The notes: generated by a model not told the origin, from the sequence alone. A stretch of DNA of 13,922 nucleotides from Clostridiales bacterium UBA7103 (GCA_002493305.1 DKYJ01000031.1:91901-105822), one strand, 5' to 3'. Counted from the first letter of the stretch, positions 1-7,159 are shown. Numbers and translations: made by a program.

Positions 1-482
1 TCCTTGCTGGCCTTCTGCATGACCTGATCGGAGAAGGAGTCGCGGTCGGTATTGATCTCTTTAAGGGACAGGGTGCCGATGATCTCACGCATATTGCCCT
101 GAAGGGAATCCTGAAGGTCGCGAGTGATATCCTCCGGGCGCTTATTCAGGAAGTTTTTGGCCGCGAGCTTGATCCCGTCCGCATTTGGCGATATGCGAAC
201 TTTTGCCACGGCATCCACGTTTACATTGATAAAGTCGCTGGTGGGGACTGATTGCTCTGTTTTTATATCCACAGTCATCTGCCCGAGATAAAGCTTATCC
301 ATACGCTCGAGAAAAGGTATGCGGATACCGGCCCGGCCAATGAGCACCTTGCTCTCTTTCTTAATACCGGAAATTATGTATGCCTGATCGGGCGGGGCCT
401 TGACATAGCCCAGCAAGAGGGCAACGATTACTATAAGCACAGCCACGATAGCGGGAAGCAGGGGTAAAATAGATTCCAGCAT
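1..482 (-). CDS. Flotillin family (SPFH/band 7) protein, N-terminal part, cut by window edge
   Basis: Read from the minus strand, the frame is open from an ATG at 482 to the left edge (about 160 residues) and lacks its C-terminus. A hydrophobic segment at about residues 9-27 is followed by an SPFH-type region, with the local stretches KAPPDQAYIISG and GIRIPFLERMDKL. A helical segment around residues 118-155 (NFLNKRPEDITRDLQDSL, then MREIIGTLSLKEINTDRD) matches the arrangement of Bacillus flotillin FloT/YuaG. Flotillins are membrane scaffold proteins that oligomerise on the inner face and organise membrane microdomains; their coiled-coil part would lie off the edge. An AGGAGG ribosome site sits 7-12 bases before the ATG, which fixes the start. 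It probably has its own promoter (see 510-538). Family call is confident; the specific role is inferred. Confidence 0.88.
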   Translation of the reverse strand, partial: MLESILPLLPAIVAVLIVIVALLLGYVKAPPDQAYIISGIKKESKVLIGRAGIRIPFLERMDKLYLGQMTVDIKTEQSVPTSDFINVNVDAVAKVRISPNADGIKLAAKNFLNKRPEDITRDLQDSLQGNMREIIGTLSLKEINTDRDSFSDQVMQKASK

Positions 483-509
483 GATAGATCCTCCTTTTAT
501 TTTCTCTTT

Positions 510-538
510 ATATTAGCAGACGCAGCATACGGACAAAA
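510..538 (-). promoter_or_regulatory. Probable promoter of the flotillin gene
   Basis: On the minus strand TTTTGT (533-538) and TAATAT (510-515) are separated by 17 bases, and the ATG follows 27 bases after the -10. The -35 is a weak match. Nothing else recognisable occurs in the 94-base gap between the flotillin start and the stop of the upstream gene. Confidence 0.4.
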
Positions 539-576
539 TTACCACTGCAAAACTGCTTTTTCCGCATAGTTTGGGT

Positions 577-1641
577 TTATCTGAGTTCCGGCTTCACATT
601 GTCCGTAAGCTCACCGCGCGCGGCGGCCAGACGCTCAAGCCCGGCCACCTCCGCTTCCAGAGACCATGTATGCCACTCATGCCGGAGCTGTCTGTTTTCA
701 GCGATCACCTGAGAGAGCACATTGATGACCCGCAGGCAAAGCACGGCTTTCCCGCTGATATCATCGCCGTCCTGCTCCGCCCGGCACAGCTCCCGCAGGG
801 TCAGCTCGAGCGTCTGGAAATAGTCCGTCTCCAGACGTATTCTGGTTTTCTCATCCAACGCGTCGTATTGCTGGAGGATCAGAGCATCCAGGCTTTCAAG
901 CGCTGTCATGACATACGCGGTTTTTACCGCCCGCGCGGCCCTTCTGAGTCTCAGCCTCACTGCCTGTGCGCCGCCGCAGCCGTTGGAGCGCAAAAAGCGC
1001 TGCATCGTCAAAGAAAGCTCATCAAATTTTTTTGACAGCACCGCAAGCCTCTGTTCATAGGCTTCAAACCCGCTGTCTCCCCTCCCCTGCCACGCTTTCA
1101 TAGCGGGGATCAGGGTCTGTTCTATTTCCATAAGCTCCTGCGCAGCTGATGACAGCCCGTCCAAATACTCGTCCAGAAGGCTAAGGTCTTTATTTTGCAG
1201 CGTTTCAGCGCCGCAGCCGGCAAATAACGCTCTTGTGGAATTGGCAATACCAGCCGCCTTATCCTTCAGCTCATCGCCGCACAGCAGGCGGATCTTCTCC
1301 ATGGAAAGCCCCGTAATTGATGCGGGAATGGCAGTGTGGATAGCCGTCAATGACCTGCGGATCGCCGTGCACAGCAGCTCCAGCCGCTCCTGCGCTGCCG
1401 CTGCGGCAGGCGCTTGCTCCCAGCGTTCCTGCCCGGTCTCCGCGCAGGCACTCTGCCCCTGGCGCTGCGTCGGGTGCCGATACTCCGCTGTGATCTCAAA
1501 TGGGATCCGCTTCTCTTTTCCGACCTTCCTCGCAAAAATCGTAAACGCGGCTGACATACTTAAGCCCATCTCCCGGCAGGCCTGTTCCATATCTTTTTTA
1601 ACATCTTCGTCCAACCGAAAGTTGACCATAACCTGTGCCAC
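577..1641 (-). CDS. RelB/DinJ-type antitoxin domain fused to a long helical C-terminal region
   Basis: The first 55 residues or so match the ribbon-helix-helix DNA-binding domain of RelB/DinJ antitoxins: strand VNFRLDEDVKKDM, then helices with GLSMSAAFTIFARKV, ending in the family-typical IPFEI. DinJ antitoxins are normally about 90 residues; this product is about 354. Residues from about 80 on are predominantly helical (Leu, Ala, Glu and Arg rich, no membrane segment), and I recognise no family in them. No RelE/YafQ-like toxin is adjacent. The start chosen is GTG at 1641, giving M-A-Q-V-M, because GGGAG lies 8 bases upstream. A GTG at 1662 falls at the predicted transcription start and is unlikely; ATG at 1629 is the other option. 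Probably a DNA-binding, possibly autoregulating protein; the role of the C-terminal part is unknown. It is divergent from the LysM/GH18-like gene. Confidence 0.72.
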   Translation of the reverse strand: MAQVMVNFRLDEDVKKDMEQACREMGLSMSAAFTIFARKVGKEKRIPFEITAEYRHPTQRQGQSACAETGQERWEQAPAAAAAQERLELLCTAIRRSLTAIHTAIPASITGLSMEKIRLLCGDELKDKAAGIANSTRALFAGCGAETLQNKDLSLLDEYLDGLSSAAQELMEIEQTLIPAMKAWQGRGDSGFEAYEQRLAVLSKKFDELSLTMQRFLRSNGCGGAQAVRLRLRRAARAVKTAYVMTALESLDALILQQYDALDEKTRIRLETDYFQTLELTLRELCRAEQDGDDISGKAVLCLRVINVLSQVIAENRQLRHEWHTWSLEAEVAGLERLAAARGELTDNVKPELR

Positions 1642-1668
1642 AAAAGCCACTCCCTTCAGCACAGCGCT

Positions 1669-1696
1669 ATTATATCATTTGTAAAGCAAAATGCAA
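1669..1696 (-). promoter_or_regulatory. Promoter of the RelB/DinJ-fusion gene
   Basis: Minus-strand TTGCAT (1691-1696) and TATAAT (1669-1674) are 16 bases apart. Transcription would begin near 1662, about 20 bases before the GTG start at 1641. This helps reject the GTG at 1662 as a translation start. Confidence 0.6.
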
Positions 1697-1750
1697 TACA
1701 TTTCTTGCAAAAACAGCAAAAATTTGTCAGCGGCAGAACTCCAAGCACAG

Positions 1751-1780
1751 TGCAAATGCGCAGTGCACCGTGAATATAAT
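1751..1780 (+). promoter_or_regulatory. Probable promoter of the LysM/GH18-like gene
   Basis: A perfect TATAAT -10 lies at 1775-1780. The best -35 is a poor TGCAAA at 1751-1756, 18 bases upstream. An activator or another sigma factor may therefore be needed. The ATG at 1820 is 40 bases downstream. Together with the minus-strand promoter it makes a 178-base divergent control region between the two genes. Confidence 0.4.
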
Positions 1781-1819
1781 CTTAGCAAGACCAACAAAAC
1801 TTCAAAACGGAGACTGCCT

Positions 1820-2941
1820 ATGGAAATTTACATCGCCCGCAGCGGCGACACGCTGCAAGGTCTTGCCCGCCGCTTTTCGACAGACGCGGAGACTCTGCGG
1901 CAAACAAACGCCTTAAACGACCCTTCCCGGTTAACGAAGGGTCTGGCGCTGCTTCTCCCCGGCGGGAACGCGCCTTCGGCTTCTCTGGAGCTGGGTGTAT
2001 ACTCTGCCGAGCCCGGCGGGATAGCCCCCGCTCTCGCCGATACTATGAGTCTTGTATGCCCCTGCTGCACCCGCATAGGCGTCAATGGGGCGCTGCCGCC
2101 TCTTGACGAGAGTGCCCTTTCTCTTCTCACCCGCCACGGCGGGGCGGCTCCCCTGCTGGCGGTGTCAAACGCCGACGGGCAGGGCGGGTATTCGGCGGCA
2201 AACGCCCACCGCTTTTTGTCCGAGTCTTCATCGGCGGATATGCTGGCGGAGCTGATATCCCCCGCCCTAAGCCGTGGCTGCCGGGGGATATATCTGGAGC
2301 TTCTGTGGCTTTATCCCTTCGACAGGGAGCCTTTTAACCGCCTGCTGCGGGAACTGTCCGAAAAGCTCCACGCGCTTGGGGCATATCTTGTCACTGCCCT
2401 CGCGCCGAAGGAGGAGCAGAGCAGTGAAAGCCTCGCCTGCGCCGGGCATGACTATGCCTGCCACGGAGAATATGCCGACCGCTGCGTGCTGCTCGGCTGC
2501 GACTGGGGCAACGCCCTCAGCGCACCGCAGGCCGTGGCCCCTCCGGACAGGATACGCGCCGCCCTCGACTACGCGGCGGGCCGGCTGCCTCTGGGCAAGC
2601 TCCTCCTGGCGCTCTCCGCCCGGGGTTATAATTGGCGGCTTCCGTGGCGGCAGGGGCAGACCGCAAGCCCCGTTTATCACTCGGCGGCGGCAAATATGGC
2701 TGTGTCTCTCGGCGCTCAGATAAAACTTGACCGGGGTTTTGCCTCGCCTTTTTTTACATACGCAGACCCCATAGGGATACGTCACGCGGTGTGGTTTGAG
2801 GATGTCAGAAACACGCAGCGCCAGCTTCAGCTTGTGGAGCAATACTCTCTGGCCGGCCTGTTTTTCCTCAGTGCCGCGCGTCTCCACGCTCCAAGCCTCC
2901 GCCTTATCCAAAGCCGGTACATAGCGGAGGTGTTTGAATAA
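1820..2941 (+). CDS. LysM plus GH18-like (spore-hydrolase lineage) protein with degenerate catalytic motif
   Basis: Residues 2-48 form a LysM peptidoglycan-binding domain (YIARSGDTLQGLARRF, then LTKGLALLLPG). Residues 57-373 follow the SleL/YaaH-type glycoside hydrolase 18 pattern: LLAVSNADGQGGYSAANAH, then DREPFNRLLRELSEKLHALG and TALAPK, a Gly-Tyr-Asn-Trp-Leu-Pro segment at 269-275, and HAVWFEDVR. In active relatives the strand after G(V/I) reads as an Asp-Phe-Glu motif carrying the proton-donor Glu; here it is E160-L161-L162, so the Glu is replaced by Leu. There is no signal peptide, as is common for spore-coat-targeted LysM proteins. Cysteines are numerous (C80, C82, C83, C154, C207, C214, C222, C227). 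The start at 1820 follows CGGAG by 7 bases; an upstream in-frame ATG at 1691 has no ribosome site and lies before the promoter. It probably binds peptidoglycan or spore material without cleaving it (inference). Confidence 0.85.
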   Translation: MEIYIARSGDTLQGLARRFSTDAETLRQTNALNDPSRLTKGLALLLPGGNAPSASLELGVYSAEPGGIAPALADTMSLVCPCCTRIGVNGALPPLDESALSLLTRHGGAAPLLAVSNADGQGGYSAANAHRFLSESSSADMLAELISPALSRGCRGIYLELLWLYPFDREPFNRLLRELSEKLHALGAYLVTALAPKEEQSSESLACAGHDYACHGEYADRCVLLGCDWGNALSAPQAVAPPDRIRAALDYAAGRLPLGKLLLALSARGYNWRLPWRQGQTASPVYHSAAANMAVSLGAQIKLDRGFASPFFTYADPIGIRHAVWFEDVRNTQRQLQLVEQYSLAGLFFLSAARLHAPSLRLIQSRYIAEVFE

Positions 2942-2945
2942 ATGA

Positions 2946-2973
2946 TTGCCGCCCCGCAGACGCGGGGCGGCAA
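2946..2973. terminator. Bidirectional intrinsic terminator between convergent genes
   Basis: A perfect 12-bp stem TTGCCGCCCCGC / GCGGGGCGGCAA with an AGAC loop lies between the stop of the LysM/GH18-like gene (2941) and the stop of the convergent Lgt-like gene (2977). T-rich sequence follows on both strands (TTCTATTCTTCTTC on plus, ATCATTTATTC on minus), fitting a shared terminator. Confidence 0.85.
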
Positions 2974-2976
2974 GTT

Positions 2977-3972
2977 CTATTCTTCTTCTTTTATCAGCAG
3001 CGTTTTATACATCAGGCCGACCACCGTCACCATGAGGATAAGCCCCAGGGTCATGACGCTGTAACAGCCGATGAACCAGTCCCTGTGCCGCTGGACAAAA
3101 TACTCGCTGCCGCCCACTGCGGCGAGGGACAGAACATAGCCGCCCCAGAGGGCAAAGTGATACCAGCGGCGGCCGTTTGCCTTTACGGAGCGGCGGCAGT
3201 ACACCGCCAAGATAACCACAATGATCAGAGCACTGACTATCTGCACAACGCTCACAAAGCCGTTGGAGCGCAGGACGCAGGAGTCATAACGGGTGCTGTC
3301 GAGGATTATCTCCATAGCGCTGTAAACCGTCAGGAACAGGCCGGCGACATAGCCCCGCTGCCTGCCCCATTTTTTCTCGTCCGCCCGATGGCGCAGGAAA
3401 AAGGCCACCAGCACCACGGTGAAGATAAGCAGCAGAATGAACTGGACAAAAAATGTGGCAAATCTATATTCCGTCACCCCGGCGGCGACCTCCACCTCAC
3501 TGGTAAACGGCAGGCGGTGCAAAAACTCCGGTGTAATGGCGATGCTTCCACGGCAGGAGCTGTTAAACAGCGCGCTCAGGCGAAAGAGCGCAATTCCCAG
3601 CGCGGCACCGGGGGCCAGCGCGTCAAACAGCGCGGCGGCGCTGTCCGCGAAGCGGAGCTTTGCCGCCAAAAGCCCGGCGAGCAGCAGGCCGAGGAACATC
3701 CCCGGCAGGCAGTAGCTCCCGATGGAATAGTTCGTAAGCGCGGAGAGGAAGCCCTCGTACTGCTCGGCGTTACAGTACCAGTGAATGGAACGGCAGAAGA
3801 TGACGGAAAGCACCGTCCCCAGCGCAAGCATCAGCCACATGGCCGAGGCTCTGCCGCCGTCGCCCCGGTAGAGAGCCATGCTCATACAAAACCACGCGGC
3901 GATGCCCAGCACGATGACAATGGCGCTCCAATAAATGGTGAGGCTGCTGCTGTAAAATGCTATGGCGCTCAT
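2977..3972 (-). CDS. Polytopic membrane protein, divergent Lgt-like (prolipoprotein diacylglyceryl transferase family)
   Basis: 331 residues with about nine hydrophobic segments (near 11-31, 42-60, 85-105, 117-136, 170-192, 207-222, 239-258, 271-289, 300-321). The centre resembles Lgt: LPGMFLGLLLAGLLAAKLRF, then DALAPGAALGIALFRLSALFN, where Lgt has the signature around GRIGNFxNGE. Aligned by eye, R131 is kept, but the Asn three residues on is A134 and the Glu eight residues on is S139. The C-terminal Lgt Arg...Glu pair appears as E221 and D225. These positions matter for diacylglyceryl transfer in E. coli Lgt, so lipoprotein modification by this protein is doubtful. Two extra C-terminal helices exceed the usual seven of Lgt. 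The start overlaps the stop of the preceding gene (ATGA) with AGGAGG just before it, so translation is probably coupled. Last gene of the three-gene envelope operon. Confidence 0.62.
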   Translation of the reverse strand: MSAIAFYSSSLTIYWSAIVIVLGIAAWFCMSMALYRGDGGRASAMWLMLALGTVLSVIFCRSIHWYCNAEQYEGFLSALTNYSIGSYCLPGMFLGLLLAGLLAAKLRFADSAAALFDALAPGAALGIALFRLSALFNSSCRGSIAITPEFLHRLPFTSEVEVAAGVTEYRFATFFVQFILLLIFTVVLVAFFLRHRADEKKWGRQRGYVAGLFLTVYSAMEIILDSTRYDSCVLRSNGFVSVVQIVSALIIVVILAVYCRRSVKANGRRWYHFALWGGYVLSLAAVGGSEYFVQRHRDWFIGCYSVMTLGLILMVTVVGLMYKTLLIKEEE

Positions 3973-5411
3973 CTGTCCTCCTCCCTCTCCGGCATGGCGG
4001 TGGCAAAATAGATTATATCGCTTGAAAAGCGCTCCTTGCCATAGTCAACATAGTTTACAAGCTGGTCGTTCATAACAATGGCTGAGGTCTGCCCGCCGTC
4101 CAGAGCGTAGGCCTGCTGGACGCCCTTGCTGTACACAAATCCCGCGAATTTGGACAGCGTGGTCGTCTCAGAGTATCCGGCATTGGGGTTGTAGTTCACA
4201 GTCATCAGCAGATAGTGCAGGTTATCGAGCTTCCCTATTGCGGCGCGGGAATGGTGACTGTTGACCTCGCCGGGAGCATATCCACTGTACTCCTCCGAGG
4301 GGCGCAGCACGCCGTTATCCACCAGCACCGGGCCGAAGGACACGGTGAAGATAATGTCGTTATCGGCAATAAACTGCCGCGTACTCTCCTCGTCCGTGAG
4401 TGAGCCAGCGTAGGAGAAAATCATGTCCCCGGAGGCGGTGAAGCTGCAGCTGTCCATTTTATCCGGCACGAAGCGGTAAAGCTCCCGTTGCTGCGCGGTG
4501 ACACCTATGGGGCGGTAGTCATAATAGTCGCCGTTGATGGCGACGACCGCGTTGCACTGCTGGCTCATGACGGTTGCAAACAGATGCACCCCGGAATTAT
4601 AGCTGTCCCCGGCGAGCTTACGCTTGAGCTGGGAGGAGTGGGCAATTTTCACCTCGGAAACGGTGCAGCAATAGCCCTCGATGTCCTCCTGCCAGGCGAT
4701 GGCAAGGATAGTATCGTCCAGATAATATTTGATCTCCGACCCGGCGACGAAGTTCACATTCGGGTCAAAAGCTACGCTCTGCCCATCAAGCAGCGCCGCG
4801 GCAGAGTCAATGACTGCCTGAATATCCGCTGGGTTCGTGGTGCTGCCGAACTTCGCCTGATCAGGCTCGGGGGCAACAAGATCGCTCTCGGGTATGGTAT
4901 AGACCTTGGGGATAAAGGTCAGCTCGCTCAAAGCGTCGCTCTGGGCGTTGTTGGAGTAGTTTGAAAGCCTCTGCGTTATATCAAGCCTCGTGCTGGCTTT
5001 TTTATCGGTGGCTCGCGCGGTGGCGGGGTGCAGGCTCGTCAGCCCCCATGCCAGGATCACGACCGAGATGATGGCAAACACCGCGCCCAGAATACCGCGC
5101 GCAGCGCGTCCGCCCTTTGTAAGCGGCGCAAGCTCCTTTTTCGGCATTGACGGCGCCGGCTCCGCCGGGAGGCGCGGCCTTTTTTGCTTTTTCGGGGCTG
5201 CTTCCCGCTCGGGGGCTGCTTCCTCCGGCTCGGCTTCCGGCTGTTCCGGCGCGGGCGGAGCTATCCGCTCAGGTGCAGGCTCCGGTGCGGGCGGAGCTAT
5301 CCGCTCAGGCTCAGGCTCCGGTGCGGGTCTTGCGGCCTCCTTTGCCTCTTCTGCGTGAAAATCCGCCAAAATGGAGTCTAAATCAAAATTAAAATCCTGA
5401 TTACTGCTCAA
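3969..5411 (-). CDS. Membrane-anchored phosphodiester glycosidase (NAGPA/DUF2233-like) protein
   Basis: 480 residues. Residues 1-100 are a cytoplasmic Pro/Glu/Ala-rich tail containing a 12-residue repeat. One membrane segment lies at about 105-127, and the C-terminal half faces outside. From about 285 it has the hallmarks of the NAGPA-type phosphodiester glycosidase family: NAVVAINGDYYDYRPIG, FTVSFGPVLVDNGV, HHSRAAIGK, and ALDGGQTSA, with the D438-G439-G440 motif near the end. Family members act on phosphate-linked sugars or exopolysaccharide; the substrate here is unknown. The start is TTG at 5411, preceded by AGGGGG at about 9 bases; no ATG or GTG in frame is placed before the membrane segment in a way that fits. 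It lies 16 bases after the serine hydrolase stop and overlaps the Lgt-like gene by 4 bases, so all three are co-transcribed. Family call is good; role is inferred. Confidence 0.85.
   Translation of the reverse strand: MSSNQDFNFDLDSILADFHAEEAKEAARPAPEPEPERIAPPAPEPAPERIAPPAPEQPEAEPEEAAPEREAAPKKQKRPRLPAEPAPSMPKKELAPLTKGGRAARGILGAVFAIISVVILAWGLTSLHPATARATDKKASTRLDITQRLSNYSNNAQSDALSELTFIPKVYTIPESDLVAPEPDQAKFGSTTNPADIQAVIDSAAALLDGQSVAFDPNVNFVAGSEIKYYLDDTILAIAWQEDIEGYCCTVSEVKIAHSSQLKRKLAGDSYNSGVHLFATVMSQQCNAVVAINGDYYDYRPIGVTAQQRELYRFVPDKMDSCSFTASGDMIFSYAGSLTDEESTRQFIADNDIIFTVSFGPVLVDNGVLRPSEEYSGYAPGEVNSHHSRAAIGKLDNLHYLLMTVNYNPNAGYSETTTLSKFAGFVYSKGVQQAYALDGGQTSAIVMNDQLVNYVDYGKERFSSDIIYFATAMPEREEDR
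5251..5322. repeat. Two near-identical 36-bp tandem units in the glycosidase-like gene
   Basis: Units 5251-5286 and 5287-5322 match at 34 of 36 bases. They encode repeats of the pattern ERIAPPAPEPAP in the N-terminal cytoplasmic tail. The repeat is in frame, so copy number can change without breaking the gene. Confidence 0.85.
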
Positions 5412-5427
5412 AGCTCCCGACCCCCTT

Positions 5428-7053
5428 TCAGCTCACGCCGCCGGCAAGAGCCTTCACAAGCTCCTGCGGCAGCTCGACCTTCCAGCCGTCATCATACACA
5501 AGGCTGAGGTCAATATCCACGGTTTTATAATAGTTCTCCGCCGCGTCAAGTACCTCCTCAAGAGCCACGAAATATGCCTCCTGAGCGACCTCGGGGAGAT
5601 AGTTGTTGTTATCGTCATACAGCTCCTTGCGGGGTCTGGTGCTGACAAAGTCCTCAATAACATCCATCGTCCGCTCACCGACCTGCTCTTCTATGGAGGG
5701 CAGATCCAGATATGTAAAGCGCAGGGACTGACTTGCCTCCAGCTTATCTGCATGACAAGCGCCCGTCAGCTCATAGGAGAAGCTCTCCAGCAGCGCGTCA
5801 TACAGGCGCTTTGCCGCCGCGTCCTCCGGCGCTGTCTCAAGGCCGAGGGAGCTGTACCCGTCAAGGCAGGCGCAGGCCGTGCCAAAATCCGCGTCGCATA
5901 TCGCGTCCATAAACTCCACAGCCACCGGCGCGGGGTCGCCCTCGGTGGTGACATAGACCGTCCCGAGGTTCACGCCGAGCACCGCCGCGAGCATCGCAGC
6001 ACCGGCAAAGGCAGCGCCCAGCGCAGCCCACAGGCGGCTGAAGCGCCCTTTGCCGCCGCTTATCAGGGCGACAAGCGCCGCCGCAACGGTCAGCAGCGCG
6101 ATGACGCCGCACAGCAGCAGCGCCCCGCCGCTCATACCGGCGAGACTCACACCCGCGCTGTCCGCCGCGGTCTGCGTCGTCTCGACAGGAGGCGCGCTCA
6201 CAGGCTCAGTCTCCACCGGGGCGGCGCTCTCCGCCTCAAGGCGCAGCGCCGTGTTGTATTGGGTAAAATCACACATAAGGGTACAGTACTCCGTCAATAA
6301 TTCATATGCGTTGGGGGCATTGTCCGTAAACATCACTATGGCGATGGGGTCATCTGTAAAAGCTATTCCGCAGTCGTTGAGGTAGAAATGATAGCCCTCC
6401 TGCAAATAACCGTATTTATGGGCAATGTCATAGCGGTTTTCGTGTAGCTTGAAGTAATTTTCAGGCTCAGCCTGCTGCATCGTCTCTATAATGCGGGGAA
6501 ACTGCTCCTGCTCGTCATAGAGAAGGCGCAGGCAGTATATCATCTGCTCGGGAGTAAAGAAGTTGTTCTCGTAGAATTTGCTGTCCACCGTGTCCGCGTC
6601 CTCTCCCATGAGCGGGGCAATGGCGCGGCGATAGCTGTTGTAGTTGCCGCCGCCGAGGTTTCGCCACAGCACCTCGGCAAAGTCGTTGTTGGAGTTTATT
6701 ATAGAGTCCTCCATCAAGACTTCATACTCGACGGTGTAGACCGGGGTGTCCCAGTCCATCTCGCCACGGCTCACCATGCGGGCGTAATACATATTCAGCG
6801 GCACCTTGTACATGCTGCCGGCAACCATGTATTTATCGCCGTTATAATAATGCTCCTCGCCGGTGACAAGGTTTATGTAGCCCATTGCAGCGCTGTTTTC
6901 GCCCGCGCCGTATTTATCCAGCAGCGCCTGCACCACATCGTCCCAGCTCTTGCCCTCAAAATCGCTCTCGCCCTCGGCAAAGGCCGCGCCCGTCAGCGCA
7001 AGCAGCAGGCACAGCGTTATAAAAAACGCGCACAGCCGTTTTATCTTCGACAT
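5428..7053 (-). CDS. Secreted/membrane serine hydrolase with class-A beta-lactamase-like domain
   Basis: 541 residues from the ATG at 7053. A signal peptide (residues 1-26, ending TGAAFA) leads into a beta-lactamase-type domain with the three usual motifs: S80-M-Y-K83 (SxxK nucleophile), S121-N-N123 (SDN box variant) and K213-Y-G215 (KTG-like box). A Glu/Pro/Thr linker (about 273-300) is followed by two membrane helices (about 310-332 and 342-363) with a short basic loop. A second outside domain (about 370-541, acidic, unrecognised) ends the protein. Lacking a clear omega-loop Glu assignment, I cannot say whether it hydrolyses beta-lactams; a peptidoglycan-related or non-catalytic role is equally possible. 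A GTG at 7065 is an alternative start, but ATG 7053 gives the normal signal peptide and has GGGGGAG just upstream (short spacing). First gene of the operon with the glycosidase-like and Lgt-like genes. Confidence 0.83.
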   Translation of the reverse strand: MSKIKRLCAFFITLCLLLALTGAAFAEGESDFEGKSWDDVVQALLDKYGAGENSAAMGYINLVTGEEHYYNGDKYMVAGSMYKVPLNMYYARMVSRGEMDWDTPVYTVEYEVLMEDSIINSNNDFAEVLWRNLGGGNYNSYRRAIAPLMGEDADTVDSKFYENNFFTPEQMIYCLRLLYDEQEQFPRIIETMQQAEPENYFKLHENRYDIAHKYGYLQEGYHFYLNDCGIAFTDDPIAIVMFTDNAPNAYELLTEYCTLMCDFTQYNTALRLEAESAAPVETEPVSAPPVETTQTAADSAGVSLAGMSGGALLLCGVIALLTVAAALVALISGGKGRFSRLWAALGAAFAGAAMLAAVLGVNLGTVYVTTEGDPAPVAVEFMDAICDADFGTACACLDGYSSLGLETAPEDAAAKRLYDALLESFSYELTGACHADKLEASQSLRFTYLDLPSIEEQVGERTMDVIEDFVSTRPRKELYDDNNNYLPEVAQEAYFVALEEVLDAAENYYKTVDIDLSLVYDDGWKVELPQELVKALAGGVS

Positions 7054-7084
7054 ATTCTCCCCCACCCATATGGTTTGACATCTT

Positions 7085-7112
7085 ATTTTACCATTTTTCA
7101 GCGCGATTTCAA
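7085..7112 (-). promoter_or_regulatory. Promoter of the three-gene envelope operon
   Basis: Minus-strand TTGAAA (7107-7112) and TAAAAT (7085-7090) are spaced 16 bases apart, and the serine hydrolase ATG at 7053 follows 31 bases after the -10. Close to the housekeeping sigma consensus. I see no operator-like dyad at it. Confidence 0.65.
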
Positions 7113-7159
7113 GACTTGATAATAAAACTTAAGCAATTGCGGCAGAAAGGCGCGCAAAT

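Noticed and set aside
1691..1819. N-terminal extension of the LysM/GH18-like protein by 43 residues from an upstream ATG
   Set aside because: It would start before the predicted promoter, has no ribosome site, and puts a non-conserved tail before the LysM domain; ATG 1820 has CGGAG at 7 bases.
577..2941. Reading the RelB/DinJ fusion as half of a toxin-antitoxin pair
   Set aside because: No adjacent small gene in the same direction resembles RelE, YafQ or another toxin; the short frames around it are antisense shadows.
3085..4011. A 308-codon plus-strand open frame
   Set aside because: Antisense to the Lgt-like gene, which is in an overlapping operon and has a coherent membrane topology. The plus-strand product is low-complexity Gln/Gly/Ala-rich with no ribosome site.
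5251..5322. Repeats at 5251-5322 and 7333-7386 as CRISPR units
   Set aside because: Both are directly tandem with no spacers and encode in-frame peptide repeats within genes.
5428..7053. Naming the serine hydrolase a beta-lactamase resistance gene
   Set aside because: It has the fold motifs, but a KYG box, a membrane hairpin and an extra domain; sequence alone does not show beta-lactam hydrolysis.
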